Positions 23,966-33,683 of a DNA stretch of 64,000 nt are shown piece after piece. The stretch comes from Cordilura impudica (taxonomy: Eukaryota; Arthropoda; Insecta; Diptera; Scathophagidae): NCBI GenBank assembly GCA_963682025.1, contig OY821518.1, positions 146,818,731-146,882,730 of the forward strand. The letters run 5' to 3'. The notes beneath the pieces were generated by a model, which saw only the letters and a program-made list of their open reading frames with translations, ran no database searches and had not been told where the DNA came from. Position numbers and translations under genes: made by a program. Every line of letters starts with the position of its first letter. Position 1 is the stretch's first letter.

Positions 23966-24089
23966 GACCTTTTTTATACTTTGTACGCTGGAAATATAAG
24001 ACTTTTTCTAAGAAAATTTTCAATTTCTATATATTATATATTTATAATATGTACATAATATAAAAAAAAATTTAACCCAATAAAATATA

Positions 24090-24126
<37 letters not shown>

Positions 24127-25420
24127 GGGTCCTTATAACAAGCGGAATTGATATAGCGATGTCAGTCTGTCTGTCACGATCACGCCCTCAATAGGTCAGG
24201 TAGGGTGCTCGTTTGTATCAAAAATAATAATTTAACATCCTAGGAAGATTGCTATTTAAACTAATCGAAATTGGTTTAATATGTCTCGAGAATTCAATGA
24301 AGAAGAGAAAAATTTTTGTAAAAATATGATTTGTCTATGTTGTTCTTGTCACGATCACGCCCTCAATAGGATACCTACGATGCTCGTTTTTAGTGAAAAT
24401 AATTCATTAATATCCTGAGAAGGTTTCTATTTAAAATCATGAATATTAGTTTAACAGGTCTCGAGATTTCACTGAAAAAGTTAAAATACTTCAAAAATAC
24501 GATGTATCCATATTGTTCTTGTTATGGTTGTTACCCTAAATTTTTATTTTTTTGTCATAGCCGTTGTTTTTGTGTATTATTGTTAGGTGTGTATGTATAG
24601 TTATAATACAAAAAATTACTAACATCAAAAGCAAATAATGCTAACCAACCTAGCTATTAAAGTTTTTTATATTTTTTTTTATATATATTAATTTATTAAA
24701 AAGCTTTTTTTTTTGCAAAATGTTACAAATTGACACTATTGCAAATATCAAAACACTCTTAATAATACTCATATATTCTATATATGTATATCCATATTAA
24801 CGCATACTAAAAATAACTCGGTATATTATTTTATTTACATAAAATTCTTCAATATTTTGTTTTAAGGAAAATACATTTTTTTTTTGGTATTAACAAACAG
24901 AGGGTCAATTCATTTTGATCAGTGTGACTTTGTAATTAAATTAAAATTCAAAATATCCATTTGAAATTAAGAAAGTATCAATGCTAAAAATTGGAATACA
25001 AATTTTGAAATTATCAATTGAATTTCAGAAAATCATATTTAAACGTTGGAAATAGTAAGTTGAAATTTAGAAAATTATAACTTGAATTTTTGAAAATATA
25101 ATCTTTTAAATTCAAAAACACAAAATTTGTTTATATTTAAAAATCAACTGAAATTTAAAAAAATTGTAATTCAGGAAACATTAATAGCATTGTAGGATAT
25201 ATCAATTGCTGATAACAAAACATTAAGTTAAATTCAAAGATATCAAATGAATTTTAGAAAACATCAATTAATATTTAAAGATTGTGCACATAAAGCGCAA
25301 TAACAAATTTTAATAAAAACAAAAGTACAATAAATTATTGAGAATGTTATTTATATGTACATATTATATATTATTTTTCACACCTTTTTTGAATGAGTAT
25401 TTTCAGTTTTTGTATATATA
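23966..25420 (+). mobile_element. Family A Helentron-like element, second long copy
   Basis: Shares ordered blocks with 8064-11552: a decayed start at TTTTTTATACTTTG, a long (TA)n tract near 24092-24122, CCTTATAACAAGCGG and GATATAGCGATGTCAGTCTG, two CACGATCACGCCCTCAATAGG words, and the TATATTATTTTATTTACATA block near 24820. The inner A+T-rich part follows in the same order. There is no MITE at the place where copy 1 has one. The 3' hairpin and terminal word are missing. Confidence 0.55.
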
Positions 25421-25694
25421 TGTACATATATATCACGCTCAATCCCAAAATAAGCCTGGATAAGTCCAGCATCATTGTGCTAATATGTAACTTAAAATAT
25501 GGACACACTTCTAAAAAATGCTGAAATTCTAGAGTGTTGTAAGAATTTAGTACATCACTTATGACAACTCATACGAAAAACTGAGGATAGTTGAAATTAG
25601 AAGTATAAATGGAAGAAATATTAAAAATTCAAAAATAACGATTGTTTGTTTGGACAGAGTTGTATCTTCTGAAATTAATACGAAGTAAAAGCTG

Positions 25695-25985
25695 TATGGT
25701 ACGAAAACCTAACTTTAGGTGAGTGTGTTAAAGCGCTGACCAAAAAGTGCAAGTACGAGTGTATGTGAAGGTTCAGGGTTCAAAACCTCGCGCCCGCCCT
25801 AAGTAGAAAAATTTCATATAGAAACAATCTATTCAATTATAACATAACAATTATCACAATGTTCAATAAATCGCTGATGAAAGCTGAAATGCCAGAAACC
25901 GGTCCGATTAAGAATACAGTGTAGTTATGAATTTTTGAAATATATGCTTTCTTCTTTTTCTTTACCACGCACCATTGAAACCAAA
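25695..25985 (+). mobile_element. tRNA-derived SINE, copy 1
   Basis: Contains a Pol III B-box-like word (GGGTTCAAAACC) at about 25774 and an A-box-like segment GTGTGTTAAAGCGC upstream, resembling tRNA-Leu/Ser. The body carries TCAATTATAACATAAC, AATTATCACAATGTTCAA and a 3' end TACCACGCACCATTGAAA. It aligns along its length with 30918-31164 and with the reverse complement of 56092-56385. Compared with the third copy it lacks about 30 bp at the tRNA-like 5' part. Confidence 0.7.
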
Positions 25986-26090
25986 TTAAAATTTGCATAT
26001 TAATTACAGTATAAATTTCAATATGTCTGAAAACTGACTATAAATCTAACAAAAAAAAAATTTAGTATTAAGTTTAACAGATATTAATTA

Positions 26091-26528
26091 GGGTATTCAC
26101 AAGGGTGTCCTAACTGTTGTATGTGTCGTATGTGCTAAAATTTTACAACAGTTATATAAATGTTATAAATGATATTTTCCATGCAAAAAAAATTATACGT
26201 CAATACAACGTTAGCAGGTATGTTTTTGCGATGTACTATGTGATCAGCTGTTTTTTGTTTACTACTTAATCAGCTTTTGTTGTTTATTCCAAATATTTTT
26301 TGTGCGTTTCTTGTAACTATTTTGGCAAAAATGGTGCAAATAAATAAAAAATGGAAGGAAATAATTACATGCAGGTATGTTTTTGTGTAAAAGAACAAGT
26401 ATTTTGCTTTTATTCGATTTTTTTTCTGATTGTAGTATATGAATATACGAAAGGTTGTTCACATATGTACTATTTGACGTCTTGTATTTCTTTACAACAT
26501 ACAACTTTAGTACACCTTATGATTTCCC
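26091..26528. mobile_element. MITE related to the GGGCAATTCACAA type
   Basis: 438 bp with imperfect inverted ends of about 30 bp. The left starts GGGTATTCACAAGGGTGTC and the right, reversed, starts GGGAAATCATAAGGTGTAC; both go on to a GTTGTATG word. TA lies outside each end. Resembles the MITE at 8910-9500 in the first dozen bases. No coding sequence. Confidence 0.55.
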
Positions 26529-27049
26529 TAAATGTAAACGTAAAACCTAGGTACGGCATAGCTGATAGCACTCTCTTTTGTTATTTTTAATTTGGTATGG
26601 TTGTTGTATATGTATACAGTAATTTTATTTTTATTTTGGATTTTTTGTTTGTTTCGTTTCTGTAATATTAAAAACATTTTTTTTTAATAAAAAAAAATAT
26701 TAAAGTTATATAATTAAAATCTATGTCATCTAAAGGGTTAAGAATCTCGAGCTCTGTTCTAAATGCAAGCTCTAAGTCTTGAAAATTAATTTATCTACAT
26801 GCATTTCACAATCGTTTTATTGAAATAATATACTTTTTGATGTGTAAACATTTTTACGATCAGGGGGGTTAAGAATCTAGTTCACAATACAATCACAAAA
26901 ATGGCGTAAGAAGTAAGACAAAAACTCTGTGAAGTATGAGTGTATTGGTGAAAAGATTATGATATAAAAATATTTCAGCTAATTTCACAACCTCTGCTAT
27001 AAAAAAGGTAAAAATTTCGCAATATAAACGTATTATATGCATATAATTC
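26529..27049. other. A+T-rich stretch, no gene seen
   Basis: No coding signal. GGTTAAGAATCT occurs twice, near 26737 and 26868, without further similarity. Confidence 0.4.
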
Positions 27050-27250
27050 AACAACCCCAACTATAACAACCAGTTGAAATAATAAATAATTTTTATATAA
27101 GCTGAGCCCCTGCAGTTGTTTGCTGTAAGTGACGCTTTCCGTTTGATTTTAATTGATCTGTAAATAGATGTGATGGACTCACATAGTTTTTTTTTATATA
27201 ATATTGATCTGTTCCATAACTGGTTAATGATTTTCAAAATAGTGTTTGTC
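27050..27250 (-). repeat. Unclassified interspersed repeat D, copy 2
   Basis: Reverse-complement match of 7840-8050; see that entry for shared words. The match runs from the CAACCAGTTGAAATAATAAA side to the TTTTTTTTATATAATATT side. The two copies differ by gaps, so they are old. Confidence 0.55.
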
Positions 27251-27978
27251 ATTTAAAAGACATTTACATTATCTAATAAGCTAAATTAAAGTAATAATTA
27301 TATAAAGTAATTAATTATCATTAATTATTTAGAGTAGCGAGCGTTTTAACATTTTGTTCTAGTTATTAAATTATAAATATGCTTAGTCAACTTCAAAATG
27401 AGCGAGTTCGGGGAAGAGGACATGGTATATTCCACAAAACGTGGATGTTATGTCTAGAGTACGATGATAGCGACATAATTCAAAATTTGCGAGAGTTTAT
27501 CAGTAATAAATCTGCACAGTCAAGCCAGAAATGGATGAGATTAGAAAATAGGGCCAGTGACGTGATATTCATTGACATTTTTATTACTTTCAAAGTAAGA
27601 ATTTCATAAGATATGATTGTAAAAAATTCCAAATATCTCAATACAATTTTTAGAAATAGCTTGAGTCTGATTAATTTCTAATTTGTAACAATAGAAAATA
27701 ATAAATTAATTAGTATAGTAAAACAAAAAAAATTAAATAAAAAATCCATATAGAAACATAAAATATTTATATTTGGTAAAATTTAATAAAATAACAATTT
27801 TATTCCCCAATTTATTTTAATATGTATTCAATTGCAGTAGGTACTCGTATTTTTTTCAAATAAGAATGTAATTAATTTCAATATGTTATTTTAAAGGCAA
27901 TTTCAATTTTTGATTAAAAAAAAAATTGAATTCTCTATCACATAACACAATGTTCGTCTGATTTTAGTTAATAATAAT
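27251..27978. other. A+T-rich stretch, no gene seen
   Basis: Holds an open frame of 76 codons at 27379-27609 with ordinary composition but no motif I recognise and no conserved neighbour. I do not call it a gene. Confidence 0.35.
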
Positions 27979-28290
27979 TTATTGTAAAGCCAACATGTGG
28001 ACAATATTTTTTGCTATTCTATTTTCGCCGTATACAAACAAATCGTTTGGCTTACTGACTTTGGAGCGGGCTAAGTATAATTGACCTTGAGTGAAGCATA
28101 AACTTTCAAAATCCAAGAAACAGACTTGCATCGACTGAGATTTGTTGATTGACATTGCATATGTCAGATGAATCTCTTGAAGCTGCTTGTTTTTGTATTA
28201 TTAAACTCGCTCTGAATAATTGACTATTGTGAGCTCGTCGGTTACTACGACCATTTTTGCTCCACTATTTCACTGCAGTTTGTACTCGTA
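27979..28290 (-). pseudogene. PIF1-type helicase C-terminus, Helitron-like
   Basis: Minus-strand fragment of a PIF1-family DNA helicase, the C-terminal half of the Rep-helicase protein of Helitrons. One frame is open for about 68 codons to the stop at 27979-27981. It reads LTYAMSINKSQSMQVCFLDF, matching the conserved A-M-T-I-N-K-S-Q-G-Q segment (here the G-Q is lost), then GQLYLARSKVSKPNDLFVYG, matching motif VI, Q-L-Y-V-A-L-S-R-V. The loss of the conserved residues suggests decay. Upstream sequence to about 28290 reads MVVVTDELTIVNYSERV after a frame change. The Rep domain is absent. A host PIF1 is a less likely origin given the transposon-rich setting. Confidence 0.7.
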
Positions 28291-28640
28291 TTTATACAAA
28301 AAAGGAAAATGTTAATTCTTTATGTTATCTGCGCCGGTAGTCGAATTGAAATGTTGTTTATTACATTAAAATCACTGTAAAGATACTTGTATTTTAAGAT
28401 AATTAATATTTTTATAAAATTTCGTAACATTACCGTTTTAAAATTATTTGAAAGTCAATGAAATATCTAATACTGAAATGCCAAATGATTGCAAATGTAT
28501 AAAAAGTCTTGCAAAATAACCAAAGCCACCAAAGTACGAGTATATTATTACAATTAAGCTAAGTATTGTTGATAGGAAATTATATTAAGGAAAACTACAT
28601 TTTTGTAAATATATCTACTGCAGCGCCACCTATCAGGTAA
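28291..28640. other. A+T-rich stretch, no gene seen
   Basis: Between the helicase fragment and the rDNA fragment; may contain more decayed helicase sequence, but no motif is readable. Confidence 0.35.
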
Positions 28641-28787
28641 TAATTTTTCTATATAAATACAAAAAACTTTGTGTAAAAAAAATATTATTGGATGAATTGA
28701 TATATGCGAATTTATTTTGGTTTATTTTTGATTTCTTTCAATGAAAATATTTATGGCGTTGCCTTTTGTAAAGAAAACAAATAAAAT
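28641..28787 (+). other. Probable ITS1 remnant
   Basis: A+T-rich sequence immediately upstream of the 5.8S copy. Its position suggests it is the 3' end of the first internal transcribed spacer, carried along with the rRNA. This rests on position alone. Confidence 0.35.
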
Positions 28788-28910
28788 CACACTAAGCGGT
28801 GGATCACGCGGCTCATGGGTCGATGAAGAACGCAGCAAACTTTGCGTCATCGTGTGAACTGCAGGACACATGAACATCGACATTTTGAACGCATATCGCA
28901 GTCCATGACG
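28788..28910 (+). rRNA. 5.8S rRNA, orphan copy, probably pseudogene
   Basis: Nearly full-length insect 5.8S rRNA. Recognisable stretches are CTAAGCGGTGGATCAC, GGCTCATGGGTCGATGAAG, CGTGTGAACTGCAGGACAC and TTTTGAACGCATATCGCAG. Several positions differ from the form conserved across insects: GATCACGCGG where GATCACTCGG is expected, and AAACTTTGCG where AAACTGTGCG is expected. The last dozen bases also differ. No 18S sequence is seen upstream and no 28S start downstream, so it is not part of a working rDNA unit and is likely a transposed or leftover fragment. Confidence 0.9.
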
Positions 28911-28938
28911 TAAGGTACTTTAATTCACTTTGATGTAC

Positions 28939-28968
28939 TGCTTGGACTACATATGGTTGAGGGTTATA
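28939..28968 (+). rRNA. 2S rRNA, orphan copy
   Basis: Thirty bases starting TGCTTGGACTACATATGG match the separate 2S rRNA of brachyceran flies, with one substitution near the end (GGGTTATA for GGGTTGTA). It sits 28 bp after the 5.8S copy, as in the fly rDNA unit, and is followed by sequence resembling the start of ITS2 (to about 29000). This marks the organism as a dipteran. Confidence 0.9.
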
Positions 28969-29009
28969 AGACTGCTAAATAAGTTGCTTGAAAATAATTT
29001 TTTTTTCTG

Positions 29010-29784
29010 AGCAAATGTTATATTATTGGATACTATAAAACGTATTCATAATATGAAAAGACAAAGATAGAAAGCCTCTAAATATATATATTTTTGTAAT
29101 TTATGATTCTTTTTTTAGTGAGGAAGGTCTAGCATAAAATATTTTTACTAGTATTGCCTCTTTATTGAAAGATTGCAAAAATACACAAAGTTTTTGTAAT
29201 TTGAACCAAATCGGTCCAAATATAAGAGTTTTTTAAAAAAGGCTACCCCAGCGTCATCTAGAGGAGGTGTAACATAAAAAACTATTCGGAGCACCTCGCC
29301 CACTTATCAGATTCTGACCATTTGCTCAGACTTTCTCAGACTAATTTGTAAAGTTCTCCCTATCACAGTACTTAAGATACATGATGTTTATCCGGTCATC
29401 CCCATCTTCAACACGGCTACTTACATAAATAAAAGATAACGTCACACAAAGTAGCAAAGATCTTTTTGTTTTAATACCCTACATATGTCAAATTTAATTT
29501 TTACTTTGTATGGGAGGTGACACGCTTAATGGCCCGATATGGTCTATTTTCAGCAAGGCTACGCTAATAACTTGTGAAATCGCACAAAATATACTTTTTA
29601 TATTTCTCATGATATAGGATACTGAAAATTCACGATCCCGCCCATTTCTGAATCTAAATCATTCCCGAAGCAACTTAATCAAATAAACAGAATTTCTTTA
29701 AAAAACAGTCCAGCCGTTTAGGAGCACTTCAGCGACATACACATGGACAGAATAAATACTCGTATACTTGCACATATATAAAGA
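29010..29784. repeat. Possible relic of a Helentron-like element
   Basis: Internal wording resembles these elements (TTTGTATGGGAGGTGACACG, AACAGTCCAGCCGTTTAGGA, ACATACACATGGACAG) but no terminus is preserved. It abuts the 3' end of the family-B element at 29785. Confidence 0.3.
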
Positions 29785-30546
29785 CAAGTAAGATAATTAT
29801 AGTCGGTCTAGCCCGACTATACGATACCCTATACCATGGTTTAGAGACGCTATCTCTTCGGTCCAACTAATTGGATACAGAAAATAAGCATAAACCAAAT
29901 TTGAGTGGTGTTGTTATTAATTTTTTCTGCTGCAGACAAGAAAAAGTTTATATAGGTTGCTATATTTATATACGGACTAGGTCGAAAAATGGACCGATCC
30001 TGACCATATTTGGTAACGTCACTTATATTTTGAAAAAATATATACAAACCAAGTTTGGAAAAAATCTGTGCAATATTTTTGCATTTTGGTAGATTTAAGT
30101 GCAGATCGGGAAGCAGTTTTATATTGGACCTGTAGGTATTATTTTTGGTCTAGTGGTTAATAGATATAATAAACATATACGAACCCAATTTGACTGAGAT
30201 CTATATGATAATTTGGATGTTATGGCAATTTAAGCCGATTTCATAGGGGTCGTTTGTATGGGGACCGAATTTCACCAATTTCAATAGCGTTCATCTCATG
30301 GCCGATAAAAGCTTATATACCAAATTGCATCAAAATATATTCATATTTGCGATCTGTAGTTTGATTACAAGGTTTACATGGACACACAGACGGACGGACG
30401 GACGGACGGACATCGCTAAATCGACTTAGAAAGTGTTTCTGAGTCGAGCGGTATAATAAAAGATGGGTCTAGGTCAAATATTTTTGGTAGTTACAAACAG
30501 CAGCACAAAGTCATTATACCCAAACCACATAGTGGTATGGGGTTTA
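29785..30546 (-). mobile_element. Family B Helentron-like element, copy 1
   Basis: Read on the minus strand: the 5' part has a hairpin near CCACTATGTGG, GACTTTGTGCTGCTGTTTG, then a run of GTCCGTCC at about 30385-30411. The middle carries the family word GAAATTGGTGAAA. The 3' end is a palindrome (AGTCGGGCTAGACCGACT here) followed by ATAATTATCTTACTTG. Length about 760 bp, no coding capacity. Internal sequence is distinct from family A but the layout is the same. Confidence 0.65.
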
Positions 30547-30917
30547 ATAAGATGTGCTGTTATTCAGTTATTAAAGCTTTATATTAGAAAACGAAAAATA
30601 TATGCTTGTAATAAAAGTTTTAATTGATAAAGATACCGCTAAATTATTATTAAAAAAAAATTTATTAAAAATACCTATTCTGAAGAAGTGCACTGCTATA
30701 TGATTTAAATTTTTACAACACTCGGATACTAAGAATTGCATCTATTTCACTTCTTTTGGTGGTCATTTAATTTTAAAGCTTTTATTTAATAATGATAAGT
30801 ATTTATTTTAATTAAAAATTTAGTTTTATAATAAGTGAAACATTTTCAATCAGACCGACTTTTGGCTTTCATCAGTGATCATATTAAACATTGTAATAAT
30901 ATTTGCACTCTTGCAGT
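30547..30917. other. A+T-rich stretch, no gene seen
   Basis: Nothing recognised. Confidence 0.4.
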
Positions 30918-31164
30918 TTAGACGAGTGCTTTAATGCGCGTGAACAAAAAGTGCCAGTACACGTGAGATAGACACAGGTTCAAATTGCCCTTTGTAGAAA
31001 AAGGACTCATAGAAATATAGTCAATTATAACATCAAAATCGTAACAAGGTTTAATATGATCATTGATTAAGACTTAAGTCAGAAACCGGTGTGGCTAAAA
31101 CATATACAGAGTAGTTATGATTTTTAGAAAAATATATGATTTTTTCTTCTCTACTACGCACTAT
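30918..31164 (+). mobile_element. tRNA-derived SINE, copy 2
   Basis: Diverged copy of the SINE at 25695-25985. Shared words are GAGTGCTTTAATGCGCGTG (A-box side), CACAGGTTCAAATTGCCC (B-box side), TCAATTATAAC, GTCAGAAACCGGT and the end TACTACGCACTATTGAAA. Confidence 0.6.
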
Positions 31165-31387
31165 TGAAAATAATAATACAATTCGCACACAAATTATTGT
31201 ATTAATTGCAAACTCTCTGAAAAATTATGTAACCAAAAACTTCACAAATATTTTAACTTTACATGCTATGAGAGTATAATTTATATATCATTTAAAATTA
31301 TTTTATTAAAACAAAATTTTGTATATGAAATATATTATGGAATTATTAAAAAAATTTAATTAAATTTGTATGCATAATATCTTTAAA

Positions 31388-32697
31388 TAACGGGTGATTT
31401 TTTTGAGGTTAGGATTTTCATGCATTAGTATTTGACAGATCACGTGGGATTTCAGACATGGTGTCAAAGAGAAAGATGCTCAGTGTGCTTTGACATTTCA
31501 TCATGAATAGACTTACTAACGAGCAACGCTTGCAAATCATTGAATTTTATTACCAAAATCAGTGTTCGGTTCGAAATGTGTTTCGCGCTTTACGTCCGAT
31601 TTATGGTCTACATAATCGACCAAGTGAGCAAACAATTAATGCGATTGTGACCAAGTTTCGCACTCAGTTTACTTTATTGGACATTAAACCAACCACACGA
31701 ATGCGTACAGTGCGTACAGAAGAGAATATTGCGTCTGTTTCTGAGAGTGTTACTGAAGACCGTGAAATGTCGATTCGTCGCCGTTCGCAGCAATTGGGTT
31801 TGTGTTATTCGACCACATGGAAGATTTTACGCAAAGATCTTGGTGTAAAACCGTATAAAATACAGCTCGTGCAAGAACTGAAGCCGAACGATCTGCCACA
31901 ACGTCTAATTTTCAGTGAATGGGCCCTAGAAAAGTTGGCAGAAAATCCGCTTTTTTATCGACAAATTTTGTTCAGCGATGAGGCTCATTTCTGGTTGAAT
32001 GGCTTCGTAAATAAGCAAAATTGCCGTATTTGGAGTGAAGAGCAACGAGAAGCCGTTCAAGAACTGCCCATGCATCCCGAAAAATGCACTGTTTGGTGTG
32101 GTTTGTACGCTGGTGGAATCATTGGACCGTATTTTTTCAAAGATGCTGTTGGACGCAACGTTACGGTGAATGGCGATCGCTATCGTTCGATGCTAACAAA
32201 CTTTTTGTTGCCAAAAATGGAAGAACTGAACTTGGTTGACATGTGGTTTCAACAAGATGGCGCTACATGCCACACAGCTCGCGATTCTATGGCCATTTTG
32301 AGGGAAAACTTCGGAGAACAATTCATCTCAAGAAATGGACCGGTAAGTTGGCCACCAAGATCATGCGATTTGACGCCTTTAGACTATTTTTTGTGGGGCT
32401 ACGTCAAGTCTAAAGTCTACAGAAATAAGCCAGCAACTATTCCAGCTTTGGAAGACAACATTTCCGAAGAAATTCGGGCTATTCCGGCCGAAATGCTCGA
32501 AAAAGTTGCCCAAAATTGGACTTTCCGAATGGACCACCTAAGACGCAGCCGCGGTCAACATTTAAATGAAATTATCTTCAAAAAGTAAATGTCATGGACC
32601 AATCTAACGTTTCAAATAAAGAACCGATGAGATTTTGCAAATTTTATGCGTTTTTTTTTTTAAAAAAGTTATCAAGCTCTTAAAAAATCACCCGTTA
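31388..32697 (+). mobile_element. Intact DD41D Tc1/mariner (rosa-like) element
   Basis: Inverted ends begin ACGGGTGATTTTTT at 31390 and, reversed, at 32695; TA flanks each end (31388-31389 and 32696-32697). The element is 1306 bp without the TA and holds one uninterrupted transposase gene with about 113 bp of 5' leader. An A+T-rich 3' region contains a possible AATAAA signal near 32616. Intact ends plus an intact gene suggest recent insertion and possible autonomy. Confidence 0.88.
31503..32588 (+). CDS. Tc1/mariner transposase, DD41D type, intact
   Basis: Complete 361-residue transposase, normal length for the superfamily; it binds the element's inverted repeats and catalyses cut-and-paste transposition in the nucleus. 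The ATG at 31503 is the first in frame and follows ATTTCATC. Residues about 1-60 form a helix-turn-helix with LTNEQRLQIIEFYYQNQCSV; a second DNA-binding region at about 80-120 has REMSIRRRSQQLGLCYSTTW. Catalytic blocks: QILFSDEAHFWLNG (first Asp), DMWFQQDGATCHTARD (second Asp), DLTPLDYFLWGYVKSK (third Asp). There are 41 residues between the second and third Asp, so DD41D, as in the rosa elements of fruit flies. All three acidic residues are present and no stop interrupts the frame. Confidence 0.93.
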   Translation: MNRLTNEQRLQIIEFYYQNQCSVRNVFRALRPIYGLHNRPSEQTINAIVTKFRTQFTLLDIKPTTRMRTVRTEENIASVSESVTEDREMSIRRRSQQLGLCYSTTWKILRKDLGVKPYKIQLVQELKPNDLPQRLIFSEWALEKLAENPLFYRQILFSDEAHFWLNGFVNKQNCRIWSEEQREAVQELPMHPEKCTVWCGLYAGGIIGPYFFKDAVGRNVTVNGDRYRSMLTNFLLPKMEELNLVDMWFQQDGATCHTARDSMAILRENFGEQFISRNGPVSWPPRSCDLTPLDYFLWGYVKSKVYRNKPATIPALEDNISEEIRAIPAEMLEKVAQNWTFRMDHLRRSRGQHLNEIIFKK

Positions 32698-32907
32698 CAA
32701 TCTAGGTAGTGTAGGGTACTTACAGCTTCAAATTCTTTGTTTGTATAGGGCGTAAACTTATATTACCATTTTTATGCTAAGCAACTTTGTGATTCTTTTT
32801 GTCGTTTAACAGAAATAATTAATTCAGTCTTTCATCTATATTTCTCAAATAAACATACGTTTTTTCTCAACTTTATGTCATCAAACAAAAAAAAAATAGT
32901 CAAAAAG

Positions 32908-33360
32908 GAACAAGTAAGAAAATTATAGTCGGTTTAGACCGACTGTACAAATTTTAGGGGGACTATGACTAAAAATGATCCTACAGAGTTTATTTTTTAC
33001 TACTAATTAGTGGGTATAATAACCACATGTACACCGAATTCTATCGATTTAAAATCTAGATTTTATGATCTGATGGCGGTTATTTGTATGGGGGCTATAT
33101 CTGCACATTCACCGATTTTCACAAATTTCAACTGGCTTCATCTTAAGATAGATAAAAGCTTTAATACTATATTCATATTAGCGACCTGTAGTATTTTGAT
33201 TAAAAGGTTTCCATGAACAGATGGACAGACGGACAGACACAAAGTTATTCTGAGTCGATCGATATAACAAAAGGTGGGTCTAAATCAAATTTTTTATAGG
33301 TACAAGCATCAGCACAAAATCATTATACACTCAACACATATTGCTATATGGTACAAAAAT
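32908..33360 (-). mobile_element. Family B Helentron-like element, copy 2, internally deleted
   Basis: Minus-strand copy of about 450 bp. The 3' end shows GACTATAATTTTCTTACTTG after a palindrome GTCGGTTTAGACCGAC; the 5' side has a decayed ATATTGCTATATGG hairpin. The GTCCGTCC segment and family words remain but roughly 300 bp of the interior is missing relative to the copies at 60-62 kb. Confidence 0.6.
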
Positions 33361-33650
33361 TGCTAAAGTTATTTAATTACACGTACTTAAGTTTATAGAA
33401 GAAAGTACTGAAATATTTGGAAACATACAAATTCATAAATATAAAATGCGGAGATCTTCAGATTAAACTTTAATTTAATTTTTCATCATGTTTGAGAACA
33501 AGTTTCCATAATGAGCTTAACTTTGAACGATACCACATTCAAAGTTGTAAAATATATGTCATCCTAAACCAGAGTATAAAAGAAATATATTTTCTTTGAT
33601 ACTTTATAATTTTGTTCCGTTTAACAAAATAAAACCAAATATTATATATA

Positions 33651-33683
<33 letters not shown>

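Noticed and set aside
25695..25985. Possible functional tRNA gene from the A- and B-box words
   Set aside because: No complete cloverleaf can be drawn, and the segment is part of a repeated SINE with a long non-tRNA body.
27379..27609. Open frame of 76 codons with ordinary composition
   Set aside because: No motif that I recognise and no neighbouring conserved sequence; cannot be told from chance.
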